Shown piece by piece: positions 10,143-19,339 of a DNA stretch of 64,000 nucleotides. The position numbers were made by a program, and so were the translations under genes. Origin of the DNA: Mycobacterium kiyosense (GTDB lineage Bacteria > Actinomycetota > Actinomycetes > Mycobacteriales > Mycobacteriaceae); assembly GCA_021654635.1 (NCBI GenBank), contig AP025179.1, positions 1,674,001-1,738,000 on the forward strand, read 5' to 3'. Position 1 is the stretch's first letter. Every line of letters begins with the position of its first letter. A model generated the notes under the pieces. The model worked only from the letters and a program-made list of their open reading frames with translations, did no database searches and was not told where the DNA came from.

Positions 10143-10972
10143 CAAATACTGCCATGGGCTGCGGGCTCGGCGATGTGAGGAACCGGGCCGGCGGACGCAT
10201 GGCTATCGGTCACAATACGCTTAAACGACTCGGCATAATCAACGCTGATACCGCGGCCATTATTCCGCATCCGCTCGACAACCCAACTTATCTCAGCGCG
10301 CGGGTCACCGGCGCCGACAAACTGGCTACGGTGCTTGAGGATGGCCTGTAATTTGCGTTCCGCGTGCGGCCCTACATCGATAAGGAGATCGGTATGCTCG
10401 TGGCCAGGGACCCATACCTCCGTAACTCGGTGCGCGCTCAAGCCTTCCGCCAGAAGCTCTGGAAACGCTCGCGGATTACGGGCGTCTGGATAAACTGCCG
10501 CCAAAGCCGCTTCTCCCACTGCTAAATGGTCCGGGTGCGAAGCACCAATCGGAAACGAGAGCGATCGTAAGGGCTGGTGGGTTAGCACCAGATCGGGGCG
10601 ATAGCGTCGGATCTGACGTGCTAGTTCCCGCCGCAACGGAAGGCTCGCTGTCAGATTCCCGTCAGGAAAGCCAAGAAACACGACTTCACCAACGCCAAGG
10701 TATTCAGCGGCGTTCCGTTGTTCCGATTCTCGAATTGCGCCAATCTTTTCGCCTGGCATGGTTGGGTCGTCGCCCCCGAGCCGACCGTCGGTACAGATTG
10801 CGTAGGTAACCTCCACACCCTCTGCCGCAAGTCGGCTAACCGTTCCACCGAAGCTGTACTCTGCATCGTCAGGGTGCGCGACGATCACCAGGGTTCGCTC
10901 AAACACGTGCGGCAACGGCTCTAGCTCAACGGCCGTTCGCGGATTGTCACGCTGCGGCTCCAAACTTGCCAT
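10142..10972 (-). CDS. LmbE/PIG-L family Zn-dependent deacetylase or amidase
   Basis: The protein of about 276 residues carries the zinc motif VIVAHPDDAEYSFGG near residue 28, CTDGRLGGDD near 55, FLGFPDGN near 96 and the distal histidine motif GASHPDHLAVG near 140. The family includes N-acetylglucosaminyl deacetylases (MshB, PIG-L), mycothiol-conjugate amidase Mca and LmbE of lincomycin synthesis. The ATG at 10972 overlaps the amidohydrolase stop as TGATG. With a DinB protein in the same block, a mycothiol-conjugate amidase role is one option, and a sugar deacetylase paired with the cytidylyltransferase is another. Confidence 0.85.
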   Translation of the reverse strand: MASLEPQRDNPRTAVELEPLPHVFERTLVIVAHPDDAEYSFGGTVSRLAAEGVEVTYAICTDGRLGGDDPTMPGEKIGAIRESEQRNAAEYLGVGEVVFLGFPDGNLTASLPLRRELARQIRRYRPDLVLTHQPLRSLSFPIGASHPDHLAVGEAALAAVYPDARNPRAFPELLAEGLSAHRVTEVWVPGHEHTDLLIDVGPHAERKLQAILKHRSQFVGAGDPRAEISWVVERMRNNGRGISVDYAESFKRIVTDSHASAGPVPHIAEPAAHGSI

Positions 10973-12327
10973 CAAGTCCCTTTCGGAAAGCGGTCTCGAA
11001 AATGATGGGGGCTGCATGGCACGCTGCCATCCGTCTGCCGTGAAGGAAGAATTGGGCCATTCGCGATATCTAGGGCAAGCGCATCCAGATTAATTAAACG
11101 GCCACCACGAACCACCGCCACGACTTTGCGGACCGCTGATATGTCATTAAGCGGATTATCGCTGACCATTAGCAGATCGGCGCGCTTTCCCACAGCGATG
11201 CTACCCGTCTCGGCGCTAACGCCCCATAGTGCCGCTGCATCACAGGTGGCCATGCGTATGGCCTCGGCCGACGCAACACCTCGCGCCACGTATAGTTCTA
11301 ATTCGCGCATCAACGAGTCGCCCGGAAACGTATACCATGTCCCTGCGTCGGAACCAGCCACTACCGTTACTCCGGTTTCGACCATTTCCTCCATGCAGCG
11401 GAGCGACCCATCGAAAGCCTGGCGGTACAGATGTAGCTGGCCGTTAAGTTCATAGAACGTATTTTGCATTTCGGCGTAATACTGAACGACCTCTGGGGGG
11501 GATATCGCTGGAAGAGCCATACGGCTGCGCTCGCGTGATCGTGATTCATATGAGGCAAGCGTGGGAATCATCGCAACATTGCGGTCCACCATTTCGCTGA
11601 TGAGACCATCGGGAATCTCGTCGACGATTCCATGGCCAAGGATATCGGCGCCGGCCTCGACAGCCGCGATAGCTTGGGCGCCGGTGGCCACGTGCACAGC
11701 GGTTCGAAAGCCTCTCTCATGAGCGGCTGTGACGAGATCCCTCAGAAGGTCCTTTGTCAGGTTGGGTAATGTGCCGAAAACATCGTCATAAACGATCTTC
11801 ATGAAGTTGGGGTTGAGCGCCGCAATGCGGTCGATTTCGCGGTCAACGTCTTCCCGAGTCGCTACTGCGGATGCTGCATCGCCCACGGAGCAATCGCAAA
11901 AGCCACCGGGCGCGTTAAGACATCCGTATGATGTCAACATGTAGGGGCCTAGGAATTTTCCGCTATTGACATCGTCACGGATTGCCTCGGGCGATGACCC
12001 TGGAAAGTCGCCACCCACCGTGAAGAAGTCCACTACCGTGGTCACTCCATGCAAGAGGAACTGTTTTAGTGTTCGAGTGAAGTCGGCACGCACATCGAGC
12101 AAACCATTAAACGCCACATGAACGTGCGAGTCGATCAACCCCGGCAAGAGGAACTTTCCTCGTCCATCTATCCGGGAGATGTCCCGAGTTTCCCCACTCA
12201 TCTGGGCTTGTGGTGTGATGGCCGCTATCAGGCCCAGCTCATCGATCTCGACAGCACATCCCTCACGGATCGTGCCCGCCTCTACCTCAACGACAGCGAC
12301 ATTGTCGATAATTATCGACGCAGCCAT
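10972..12327 (-). CDS. Amidohydrolase-superfamily protein (imidazolonepropionase-like)
   Basis: A 451-residue TIM-barrel metallohydrolase. It has the entry metal motif PGLIDSHVHVAFNG near residue 65, MKIVYDD as the likely position of the bridging lysine near 175, HVATG and GHGIVDE as further histidine ligands, and VVAGSDAGTW as the final aspartate near 325. It resembles the cyclic-imide and imidazolonepropionase-like amidohydrolases. It lies three bases after the SHMT-like gene and is coupled to the LmbE-type gene, so four consecutive genes form one operon read leftward. The substrate is unknown. Confidence 0.83.
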   Translation of the reverse strand: MAASIIIDNVAVVEVEAGTIREGCAVEIDELGLIAAITPQAQMSGETRDISRIDGRGKFLLPGLIDSHVHVAFNGLLDVRADFTRTLKQFLLHGVTTVVDFFTVGGDFPGSSPEAIRDDVNSGKFLGPYMLTSYGCLNAPGGFCDCSVGDAASAVATREDVDREIDRIAALNPNFMKIVYDDVFGTLPNLTKDLLRDLVTAAHERGFRTAVHVATGAQAIAAVEAGADILGHGIVDEIPDGLISEMVDRNVAMIPTLASYESRSRERSRMALPAISPPEVVQYYAEMQNTFYELNGQLHLYRQAFDGSLRCMEEMVETGVTVVAGSDAGTWYTFPGDSLMRELELYVARGVASAEAIRMATCDAAALWGVSAETGSIAVGKRADLLMVSDNPLNDISAVRKVVAVVRGGRLINLDALALDIANGPILPSRQTDGSVPCSPHHFRDRFPKGT

Positions 12328-12330
12328 GGC

Positions 12331-13617
12331 TCAGTCCAGCCCCTCCGCCTCGAGAACGTGGCTCCCGGCATTGACAAATCGATTGCGAATCTCTGCTACC
12401 TGTAGCCGAACTTCATTTGCTTTCTCCGGACATCCACCGTTCTGAAGTATGCATGCGATCAGTGCTGCGATTTCCGTAACCTCTGAACGTCCTATGCCAA
12501 GTGTAGTGACAGCCGCGGTCCCGAATCGAAGACCACTAGGGCGGCGCGGAGGGTTCGGGTCGTTCGGTATCTGATTCCCATTAGACAAGATACCCGCAGA
12601 CGCAAGCCAATTGGCTGCGACATCCCCGGTGACATCCATCGATCCGACGTTCAGAAGGCACGCGTGGTTATCAGTCCCACCACTAACAAGGTCAAATCCC
12701 CACGAAGCTAACTCGTTGGCCAAACAACGACTGTTTTCGATGACTCGGAGAGTGTATGCCTTAAACGCGTCGGTGAGCGCCTCTCCAAGTGCTGCCGCGA
12801 CGCCCGCGAGGGTCCTAACATTGGTGCCACCCTGACAAATCGGATACACGGCGCGATCTACCTGTTTTGCGAAACTTTTTGTCGATAGGATTAAACCGGC
12901 GCGCGGTCCGCGTAGTGTCTTATATGTAGCTGCCGTAACGATGTCCGCATAGGTTACGGGACTGGGTATCGCACCTCCCGCAATTAGCCCGGCCGACTGG
13001 GATATATCAGCAATTAGTACAGCTCCGACATCGTCCGCGATATCGCGCAAAATCTCGAAATTCCATAATCGCGGACAAGACGTGTCACCACAGAATATGG
13101 CCCGCGGACGCTCGTCTCGTGCTATAGCCGCAATCTGCTTGTAATCCACCTCGGATGTTTCAAGCGTCACTCCATATGGAATCACACGGAACATACGTCC
13201 GATAAGGTGAAGAGGGCCGCCTGTAGAGTAATGCCCTCCGGCTGCGGTCTCCAGTCCAAGCAGCGAATCGTTGGGCTTTAATACGGCCATAGCCGCGGCA
13301 AGATTCGCCATGGTGCCACGGTAAGGCTGTACGTTTGCATGTTCCGCGCCGAAGAGTTGGCATGCTCGGTCAATCGCGAGCTGTTCAATTGCATCCGCAG
13401 CTGCTTGACCTTCGTGATACCTCTGGCCAGGGTAGCCCTCGCAGTGAACGGATTCGAGCGCTGGATGCATCGCTGCCGCTACGCCCGGACTGAGGTAGTT
13501 AGCCGCCGCAATCAGATTTATCGTGTTTGCCTGCCGATCAAGTTCCTCAGTGATCAGGAGGTCGATCGTGCTATCGATGGGCGCATAAGCGCGATGGCCA
13601 GTGAATCTCGCAGACAT
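12331..13617 (-). CDS. SHMT-fold PLP enzyme with altered active site
   Basis: The protein of about 428 residues aligns along its length with serine hydroxymethyltransferase: INLIAAANYLSPGV, EGYPGQRYHEG, EQLAIDRACQLFGAE, VIPYGV, VTAATYKTLRGPRAG (PLP lysine) and SGLRFGTAAVTTLG (carboxylate arginine). Several catalytic residues of the E. coli enzyme are replaced: Glu57 by Ala (IASEN becomes IAAAN), His126 by Thr (HLTHG becomes HYSTG), His203 by Gln (DMAHVAG becomes DISQSAG) and His228 by Tyr (THK becomes TYK). It probably binds PLP and an amino acid but is unlikely to do folate-dependent serine hydroxymethyl transfer. The start at ATG 13617 has AGGAA upstream. Confidence 0.85.
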   Translation of the reverse strand: MSARFTGHRAYAPIDSTIDLLITEELDRQANTINLIAAANYLSPGVAAAMHPALESVHCEGYPGQRYHEGQAAADAIEQLAIDRACQLFGAEHANVQPYRGTMANLAAAMAVLKPNDSLLGLETAAGGHYSTGGPLHLIGRMFRVIPYGVTLETSEVDYKQIAAIARDERPRAIFCGDTSCPRLWNFEILRDIADDVGAVLIADISQSAGLIAGGAIPSPVTYADIVTAATYKTLRGPRAGLILSTKSFAKQVDRAVYPICQGGTNVRTLAGVAAALGEALTDAFKAYTLRVIENSRCLANELASWGFDLVSGGTDNHACLLNVGSMDVTGDVAANWLASAGILSNGNQIPNDPNPPRRPSGLRFGTAAVTTLGIGRSEVTEIAALIACILQNGGCPEKANEVRLQVAEIRNRFVNAGSHVLEAEGLD

Positions 13618-13924
13618 CGCGAACGTTCCTAGCAGCCATCGACATTCGGCACCAGGAGACCATAGATGTCCAAGCTCCCGTTTGCAAGTCATTGAAGGTC
13701 GCCTACGCAAGTGCGGCTTACCGAACTGTTCGATTCTCGAGCCGGCGAGACACCCACCAGCCGATTGGTGCCATCAACACCACGCGGTCGGCGCCACCCC
13801 GCCAAAGAGTGGCCGCCGCCAGATGTGCTATGTTAACTCGCCTTGTCGCACTGGACCGAACTAGATCGGGCTCTCAAGATTGCGTCTGCCTGACTGATTA
13901 GCACCACAAGGAGTGAGCATTCAA
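13618..13924. promoter_or_regulatory. Divergent promoter region of the biosynthetic block
   Basis: About 300 bases separate the leftward SHMT operon from the rightward SDR gene. No gene is supported, so promoters for both directions must lie here. AAGGAG at 13908-13913 would serve the small frame that follows. I cannot assign -35 or -10 boxes with confidence. Confidence 0.4.
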
Positions 13925-14020
13925 GTGGTCGAGAGTAAACATATAGAAGATGGTCGGCGGATCTGCGGATGCGATGATTGGCATCTCGCACGAAGGGCAC
14001 AGGGGCGGGCCGCAGTATGA
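13925..14020 (+). CDS. Small upstream frame coupled to the SDR gene
   Basis: A 31-codon frame from GTG 13925, with AAGGAG 11 bases upstream, ends in a TGA that overlaps the likely ATG of the SDR gene (ATGA). The peptide is basic and contains CGCDDW. It could be a leader peptide controlling the SDR gene, a biosynthetic peptide, or chance. No homologue is recognised. Confidence 0.3.
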   Translation: MVESKHIEDGRRICGCDDWHLARRAQGRAAV

Positions 14021-15079
14021 CAACTCACGTGATGACCGGGGGGCACCGGTTTTGTAGGCAGCCATATGTTGGCACGGTTGCTGAGTGAGCCATCTGACTC
14101 AAAACTAGCTGTGTTAGCACGACCCAATTCAGCTTGCTCCTGCGAGGAACGTGTCGGCTGGGCGCTGAAACTTGCTGGACACACGCGCGGCGACCGTGAT
14201 GGACGGATGTCAATCGTCGAGTCTGAGCTCTCGCAGCCGCTATGCGGTATCGAGCCGGGCTCAATCAGCTTCGGTAGTGAACCCCTCATTTTTTGGCATT
14301 TTGCAGCTTCATTGGAGTGGAGCCGCGGCCGTCGAGAGGCCGTATTCGCGACCAATGTCGACGGAACTCGAAACGCACTCGAACTCGCTACGCATGTCAA
14401 CGCTGATCTATTCATCTATATTTCGACTGCCTATACCTGCGGATCTCTTAATGGCGACCTACCAGAGGCACTGCATGTTCCACCAACGTTTCACAACGCT
14501 TACGAGGAAAGCAAATGCGCAGCGGAGCACATCGTAGCGCAATCTAAAGCTTTCAGGACGCTTATTTTACGGCCATCGGTTATCGTCGGAACTTCGCATG
14601 ACCATAAGCCAAGCGGTAGCTATACTGGCCTATACGGCTTTATCACTGAATTGCGTCGGTTTAAGGACATGCTCGGGGACTCTAAGGACGTAGTTCGTTT
14701 CGAAGGTGATCGCGCAGCTCGGATTTCTTTTATACCCGTGGATCATGTTATTGAAGATTCGCTTGCGGTGGTAAATTCAGAAATGCAGACGCCGAGGCAG
14801 GATGTATACCACATCAGTGGCGAGTCTTGTTCGGCGGTAGGTGATATTTGCGACTATATCATTGAAAAATTAAGTCTTAGTGACCGCCTAGAAATGGTTG
14901 ACGAACCACTCACTAACCCGACGCCGCTCGAAAAGTTTTTTGCGAAGAGGCTTGATTTCTTCGCCGGATACATGCGAAACGAGAGACGATTTACCCGTAG
15001 CATCGGCCCCAGCCGCTCAATCGTCATTAGCGATCTTTACAAGTTCATCGATGCCGAGATGCAGCAATCCGCGCAATAA
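14017..15079 (+). CDS. Thioester-reductase-like SDR (NAD-binding_4), frameshifted as sequenced
   Basis: Joining two frames gives a protein of about 353 residues. Removing one G from the G6 run 14038-14043 restores the Rossmann motif TGGTGFVGSHMLARLL directly after ATG 14017/14032. Further marks are HFAASLEWS, NVDGTRNALELA, YISTAYTCG, the catalytic YEESK and LRPSVIVG. The family covers extended SDRs such as thioester reductases and fatty acyl-CoA reductases, which would fit reduction of a product activated by the PaaK-like ligase. It is the only rightward gene between 8.2 and 20 kb. Confidence 0.8.
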
Positions 15080-15130
15080 TATCAAGCGGTTAGTACTAGT
15101 CCAAACCTGTCGTCTAATCCAGACCGAGTT

Positions 15131-15961
15131 TCAGCTCTTGTTCCCTATAGCTAGGATTGCAGGCATCGGTATAGCGACATGCCCGTTGGTGGCCCGAAAA
15201 GCTAGTGCCGCATCGCGCACCTGGGTGGCTATAGCCGTGCGAGCAGTATCGTCTTGCGCTTGAAGCAGCCCTCCTGTGCGCGCCGTGCCGTAGAGAAACG
15301 CGTCGAATATGTCGTCCACATCCTGCAGATGCCAGGTCAAGTCAATCGGCATAACCTCTATCCGCGTGAATCCGGCCGCGGTGAGCGCCTTGCGGCATTC
15401 GCTGCTGCTACTGTAGTGAAAAAAATCTGGACCATGGGGAATCACTGCTGTTCTACCGTACTCAGCCACGGACTGTAGGATCACGGAAAATATTAAAGCC
15501 TCTTCGGGCGATGCCCAGACAGTAAAGCCCAACCGTCCATCACGACGCAATACGCGAAAGCTCTCATTGATACAGGCTTGCGGATTGCCGAGATGTAAAA
15601 TCCCAAAGTTCATAGTTACCCGGTCAAACGTCTCGTCGACAAATGATAGGCTTTCCGCGTCTCCCTCTTCGAATCTGATGTCCGGATATAGATTTCGGGC
15701 TTTCTGGATCATTTGCGCAGAAAAATCGATACCAACTACATCGGCACTTCGCTCGTACGCCATTGAAGCCACATAACCTGGTCCAGTCGCTAAATCTAAT
15801 AGCCGCGCGTTTCTTGTGACACCAACCGCATCGAGCAGCGCGCCTGCCGCTTGCTGGGTAAGCCCTCCCCATGCATCGTGATAGCGGTCCACCGCTCGTT
15901 GCCAACCGGCTAGCTCAAATTCCCGGAATGCCTTCGGATCTTGTGCCGCGTGGTCTGACAT
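15131..15961 (-). CDS. SAM-dependent class I methyltransferase
   Basis: A 276-residue methyltransferase with motif I LLDLATGPGYVAS near residue 55, VVGIDFSAQMI near 76, EEGDAESLSF near 98 and the post-motif FRVLRRDGRLGFTVW near 140, typical of the UbiE/COQ5-like Methyltransf_11 group. The substrate is unknown. It lies downstream of the cystathionine gamma-synthase-like gene on the same strand with a gap of about 140 bases, so co-transcription is possible. Confidence 0.83.
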   Translation of the reverse strand: MSDHAAQDPKAFREFELAGWQRAVDRYHDAWGGLTQQAAGALLDAVGVTRNARLLDLATGPGYVASMAYERSADVVGIDFSAQMIQKARNLYPDIRFEEGDAESLSFVDETFDRVTMNFGILHLGNPQACINESFRVLRRDGRLGFTVWASPEEALIFSVILQSVAEYGRTAVIPHGPDFFHYSSSSECRKALTAAGFTRIEVMPIDLTWHLQDVDDIFDAFLYGTARTGGLLQAQDDTARTAIATQVRDAALAFRATNGHVAIPMPAILAIGNKS

Positions 15962-16103
15962 GATGCTCCATCTAGCTAGATCTGACTAACCGGCCAAACA
16001 GGACTGACAATCGCCGCTGGTCCTTCGTACCACGTAGCGCTCCGGTGGTGGAGGGTGATTAAAGCTGACAATTCTCAGGTAGCGAAAGTGAACCCCAAAC
16101 CAA

Positions 16104-17255
16104 TCACTTTAGCGCCTCTTCAATATCGCATATCAGATCGCCCGCATCTTCGATTCCAACCGACAGCCGCACCAAATTCGCCGGCACTTCAAGTTCTGAT
16201 CCCGTGTTCGCGGCATGGGTCATCGCAGCGGGGTACTCGACCAACGATTCGACACCCCCGAGAGAGGCGGCCAGCGTAAATATCCTAGTTCGTGAGCAAA
16301 AATTGCGTGCAATTTCCGGGCCGCCAACCAATTCAACTGAAATCATTCCACCGAATCGGCGCATCTGCTTAGCCGCCACCTTATGCCCAGGGTGACCGGT
16401 TAAGCCAGGGTAAATCACCTTCTCGATTTTCGGGTGCGCAACCAGCATCTCTACCAATCGCTCTGCGTTGGTGCAGTGCTGTTCCATCCGCAAAGCGAGC
16501 GTCCGCACGCCACGCAGAGTTAGGAAGCTATCAAATGGTCCCGGCACAGCTCCCGCACCGTTCTGGAGGAAGGCGAATTCCGAGTCAAGCGTCTCGTCGC
16601 TAGTGATCAGCGCACCACCAATGACATCAGAATGACCACCGATATACTTGGTAGTGGAATGTATGACAGCATCTGCGCCAAGTCTAAGTGGCTGCTGCAA
16701 ATACGGCGAGGCGAACGTGTTATCTACGGCCAGTTTAGCTCCACTTGCGTGAGCAAGCTCCGCAAGTGCGGCAATGTCACCAATATTGAGAAGCGGGTTG
16801 GTGGGAGTCTCGATCAATAGCAGCTTAGTGGTTGGCCTGACTGCGGCGCGCACATCATCGATATCGCTAATCGAAGCAACGCTGTACTCGACACCCCACC
16901 GCTGGAAGATTTTATCGATCAGCCGAAAGGTCCCACCGTAGGCATCGTTTGGGAGCACCAAGTGGTCGCCCGGTTTCAGGACAGCACGAAGAAGACAATC
17001 CGTCGCAGCCATGCCCGATCCAAAGGCCCGCGCGTACCCTCCCCCTTCCAGTGCCGCGAGGTTTTGCTCCAGCGCAGATCGTGTAGGGTTCGCCGCCCGC
17101 GCATACTGGTAACCCCCGCGCAGTTCACCTACACCATCTTGCGCGAACGTCGAACTCGCATAAATCGGCACGTTCACCGCACCAGTCAGCGGATCCGGAA
17201 CGAACCCGGCATGGACTGCCTTTGTTGAGAAGCCCTGCCATGACACATTATCCAC
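16104..17255 (-). CDS. Cystathionine gamma-synthase/lyase-family PLP enzyme (MetB-like)
   Basis: The 383-residue protein closely resembles mycobacterial MetB: VHAGFVPDPLTGAVNVPIY, YARAANPTRSALE, FGSGMAATDC, LIETPTNPLL, VDNTFASPYLQ, the PLP lysine in HSTTKYIGGHSD, and LSVGIEDAGDL at the end. GTG 17255 is chosen because GAGG lies seven bases upstream and the length then equals the family norm; longer in-frame starts give a non-conserved leader. Its place among accessory genes suggests a paralogue recruited for sulfur or amino-acid chemistry rather than the housekeeping methionine gene. Confidence 0.87.
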   Translation of the reverse strand: MDNVSWQGFSTKAVHAGFVPDPLTGAVNVPIYASSTFAQDGVGELRGGYQYARAANPTRSALEQNLAALEGGGYARAFGSGMAATDCLLRAVLKPGDHLVLPNDAYGGTFRLIDKIFQRWGVEYSVASISDIDDVRAAVRPTTKLLLIETPTNPLLNIGDIAALAELAHASGAKLAVDNTFASPYLQQPLRLGADAVIHSTTKYIGGHSDVIGGALITSDETLDSEFAFLQNGAGAVPGPFDSFLTLRGVRTLALRMEQHCTNAERLVEMLVAHPKIEKVIYPGLTGHPGHKVAAKQMRRFGGMISVELVGGPEIARNFCSRTRIFTLAASLGGVESLVEYPAAMTHAANTGSELEVPANLVRLSVGIEDAGDLICDIEEALK

Positions 17256-17738
17256 GTTGCTGCCTCGTTCATTCACAGACAACGACACTAATACATGTTT
17301 CGAGAGTCTCCACGCCCGGTCGTTCTGAGGAGCGCAATTTGTCTGAGTGCACTGCATGTCGGATCTGAATGCGGTTGTCCTTGCTCCGGTGGCCGAGCGG
17401 CCGAAGGTCGTGGGCAGGCCTGCGAGGTCGTGCGACATCAATCGGACGCGCAGCTACCGGAGCTACTTTCGGTGTCTCGGCGCGGACAGGAGTGTTTGGA
17501 CGTGCCCAGCCGCGACGATCCATTAGGCGGACGTCCTCGCACGGCCGCCTCGCCGCCGCCCACAACAAACCAGATATCCCCCACCGTTAATGTTGCTTAG
17601 GCTCACCCCTGCAAGCACGCCGTTTACCGAAGTACACAATTTCGGTTTAAGGAAGGCTACACCGATCGGGTCATTACGCGGAGCGCGATGTGAGCTCGCG
17701 CCTTGGCCGGTCTCGCGTTGCATAGCACAGGCTGGCGG
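17256..17738. other. Intergenic region with no supported gene
   Basis: About 480 bases between two leftward genes. Frames here lack ribosome sites and family resemblance. It may hold the promoter of the MetB-like gene. Confidence 0.55.
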
Positions 17739-18926
17739 TCAGAAGTACCCATTGGCGGGTAAGGCCGTTCCATTCACGACGTGATCGCCAATGGCAACGG
17801 CCTTATAAGACGTTGGATTATGTAAAGTGAGCGTCCGAATATTGCGCCAATGCCTATCCAGATTCTTCGCACGGCTCGCGGACGACGCTCCGCCTACGTT
17901 GAAAATCGCGCTAGCTGCGGAGAGTCCGGCCTCGTCCACATGCACTTTTACCTGTGCCGCTGCGAGGGACGCGCGAGCGAACAGTTCGGAATCAGGATTA
18001 CCAGTACGCTCGCTCGCGTAGGCTGCGTCGATATGCGATGTAGCCGAGAGTACTGCGGCCTCAGCAATATACGCAGTCGAGGCAAGTTTGCCGATTGTTT
18101 CCAGGAGCAGAGGGTCTCGCCTTGGACTTTGCGAAGGTGCATGGTCGAATGTACGAGTACGTGACCTGAGCAAATCAGTTGCGTCACTGACCACTGTGCG
18201 CAGGATCCCGGCCATGATCGCTTGCAAATACAGCTGCATCAACGGGACGTCAGAGGCAATCCGCTCGACCTTGGGGCTGGTCACATTGAGAAAGTCATCT
18301 TCAGTGACCCACACATCGGTGAACTGTGTAGTGCCTGTTCCAGTTCGGTGCTGTCCGATACCATCCCAGTCATCCAGTACTTCGATCCCTGGCCGGTCCA
18401 GCGGTAGGTTCACCCGGACGACCTGGTCTTCATCTAGCTGCGCCACCACAGTCACCCAGTCTGCATATGCCGTACCCGTGCTGTAGAACTTCGCACCAGA
18501 CAATAGCCATCCAGAACCTGACGAGACTAACTTGGTCGCATACTGGTACGTGCCCAGGGCGCCGTCTCTTTCGCTGGTGGCATTACCGAAGATCTTGCCC
18601 GCGGCCAGTTCTGCGGCCCACCGATCCCGGATTGGGCCATCAGGGAGCCGTGAGATTTGTCGCACTTGCAAATAATGGGACCGCAGGATGTGAGCGACAA
18701 TTGGGTCAGCCTCAGCCAACTCGATGATGAAACTTACAAGATCGCCGATGGTGCCACCCGGGCCGCCAAGCGCTGGATCTAGTGTTAGAGCGGTCAATCC
18801 ACTATCACGGACCATTTCAACTTGTTCGCGAGGGTCTATCCCGTGGCGTTCTCGGTGAGCAGCCCCTGAAGCGATCTCCGCGAGCATCGCGGCGCGCTTC
18901 TGCAGAGTTGGCGTGAAGCTAGTCAT
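17739..18926 (-). CDS. Acyl-CoA-dehydrogenase-fold flavin monooxygenase (DszC/SfnB/VlmH type)
   Basis: The 395-residue protein from ATG 18926 (AAGGAA eight bases upstream) has the acyl-CoA dehydrogenase fold but lacks the normal catalytic glutamate context. Its C-terminus reads NLDRHWRNIRTLTLHNPT, the signature of the DszC/SfnB group of FMN-dependent monooxygenases, which includes amine N-hydroxylases and nitrososynthases. It also shows GNATSERDGALGTYQY and WLLSGAKFYSTGTAYADW. It should need reduced flavin from a separate reductase; none is in the block. An N- or S-oxygenation step in the pathway is inferred. Confidence 0.82.
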   Translation of the reverse strand: MTSFTPTLQKRAAMLAEIASGAAHRERHGIDPREQVEMVRDSGLTALTLDPALGGPGGTIGDLVSFIIELAEADPIVAHILRSHYLQVRQISRLPDGPIRDRWAAELAAGKIFGNATSERDGALGTYQYATKLVSSGSGWLLSGAKFYSTGTAYADWVTVVAQLDEDQVVRVNLPLDRPGIEVLDDWDGIGQHRTGTGTTQFTDVWVTEDDFLNVTSPKVERIASDVPLMQLYLQAIMAGILRTVVSDATDLLRSRTRTFDHAPSQSPRRDPLLLETIGKLASTAYIAEAAVLSATSHIDAAYASERTGNPDSELFARASLAAAQVKVHVDEAGLSAASAIFNVGGASSASRAKNLDRHWRNIRTLTLHNPTSYKAVAIGDHVVNGTALPANGYF

Positions 18927-19339
18927 GACTGTTCCTTGGTCGGACTTCCAGGTTTTGCCTAGTGTGTCGACGCGCGACTTCAATCGTCCCCCTCATACGC
19001 CCGGTACGTCACCCCCCGGTGCATCCATTTTCCCGTAGCCACTCCACGTATGACGTTGTTCTTGTATGGCTGGCGATATCATCGCAGGAATGGAGTTAAA
19101 TGAGGACCTCGTGGTCCCGTGGGAAAATACCGACCGAATCCGATCGACCCGCATTTCCGGCGCACAAACGCATTCAGACCCCAAGGGCCGCCAGCCATTC
19201 ATATCGGGCGCGGAGCATGCCAAGGCGATTAGCTGCCAACAGTGGCGAATACGGCGCAATTTGCGGTATGAACATGGTCTGGTAACAGGCCCGTTCCGGA
19301 CGCTCAGAGAGCTCGACACGCCCGATCGCATTCAAACGC
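18927..19339. other. Intergenic region with no supported gene
   Basis: About 410 bases between the monooxygenase and the DinB gene. A minus-strand frame of 112 codons at 18993-19331 has no ribosome site or recognisable fold, so I do not call it. Confidence 0.5.

Noticed and set aside
14025..14415. Minus-strand frames over the start of the SDR gene
   Set aside because: They are antisense to a region whose plus strand restores a canonical Rossmann motif.
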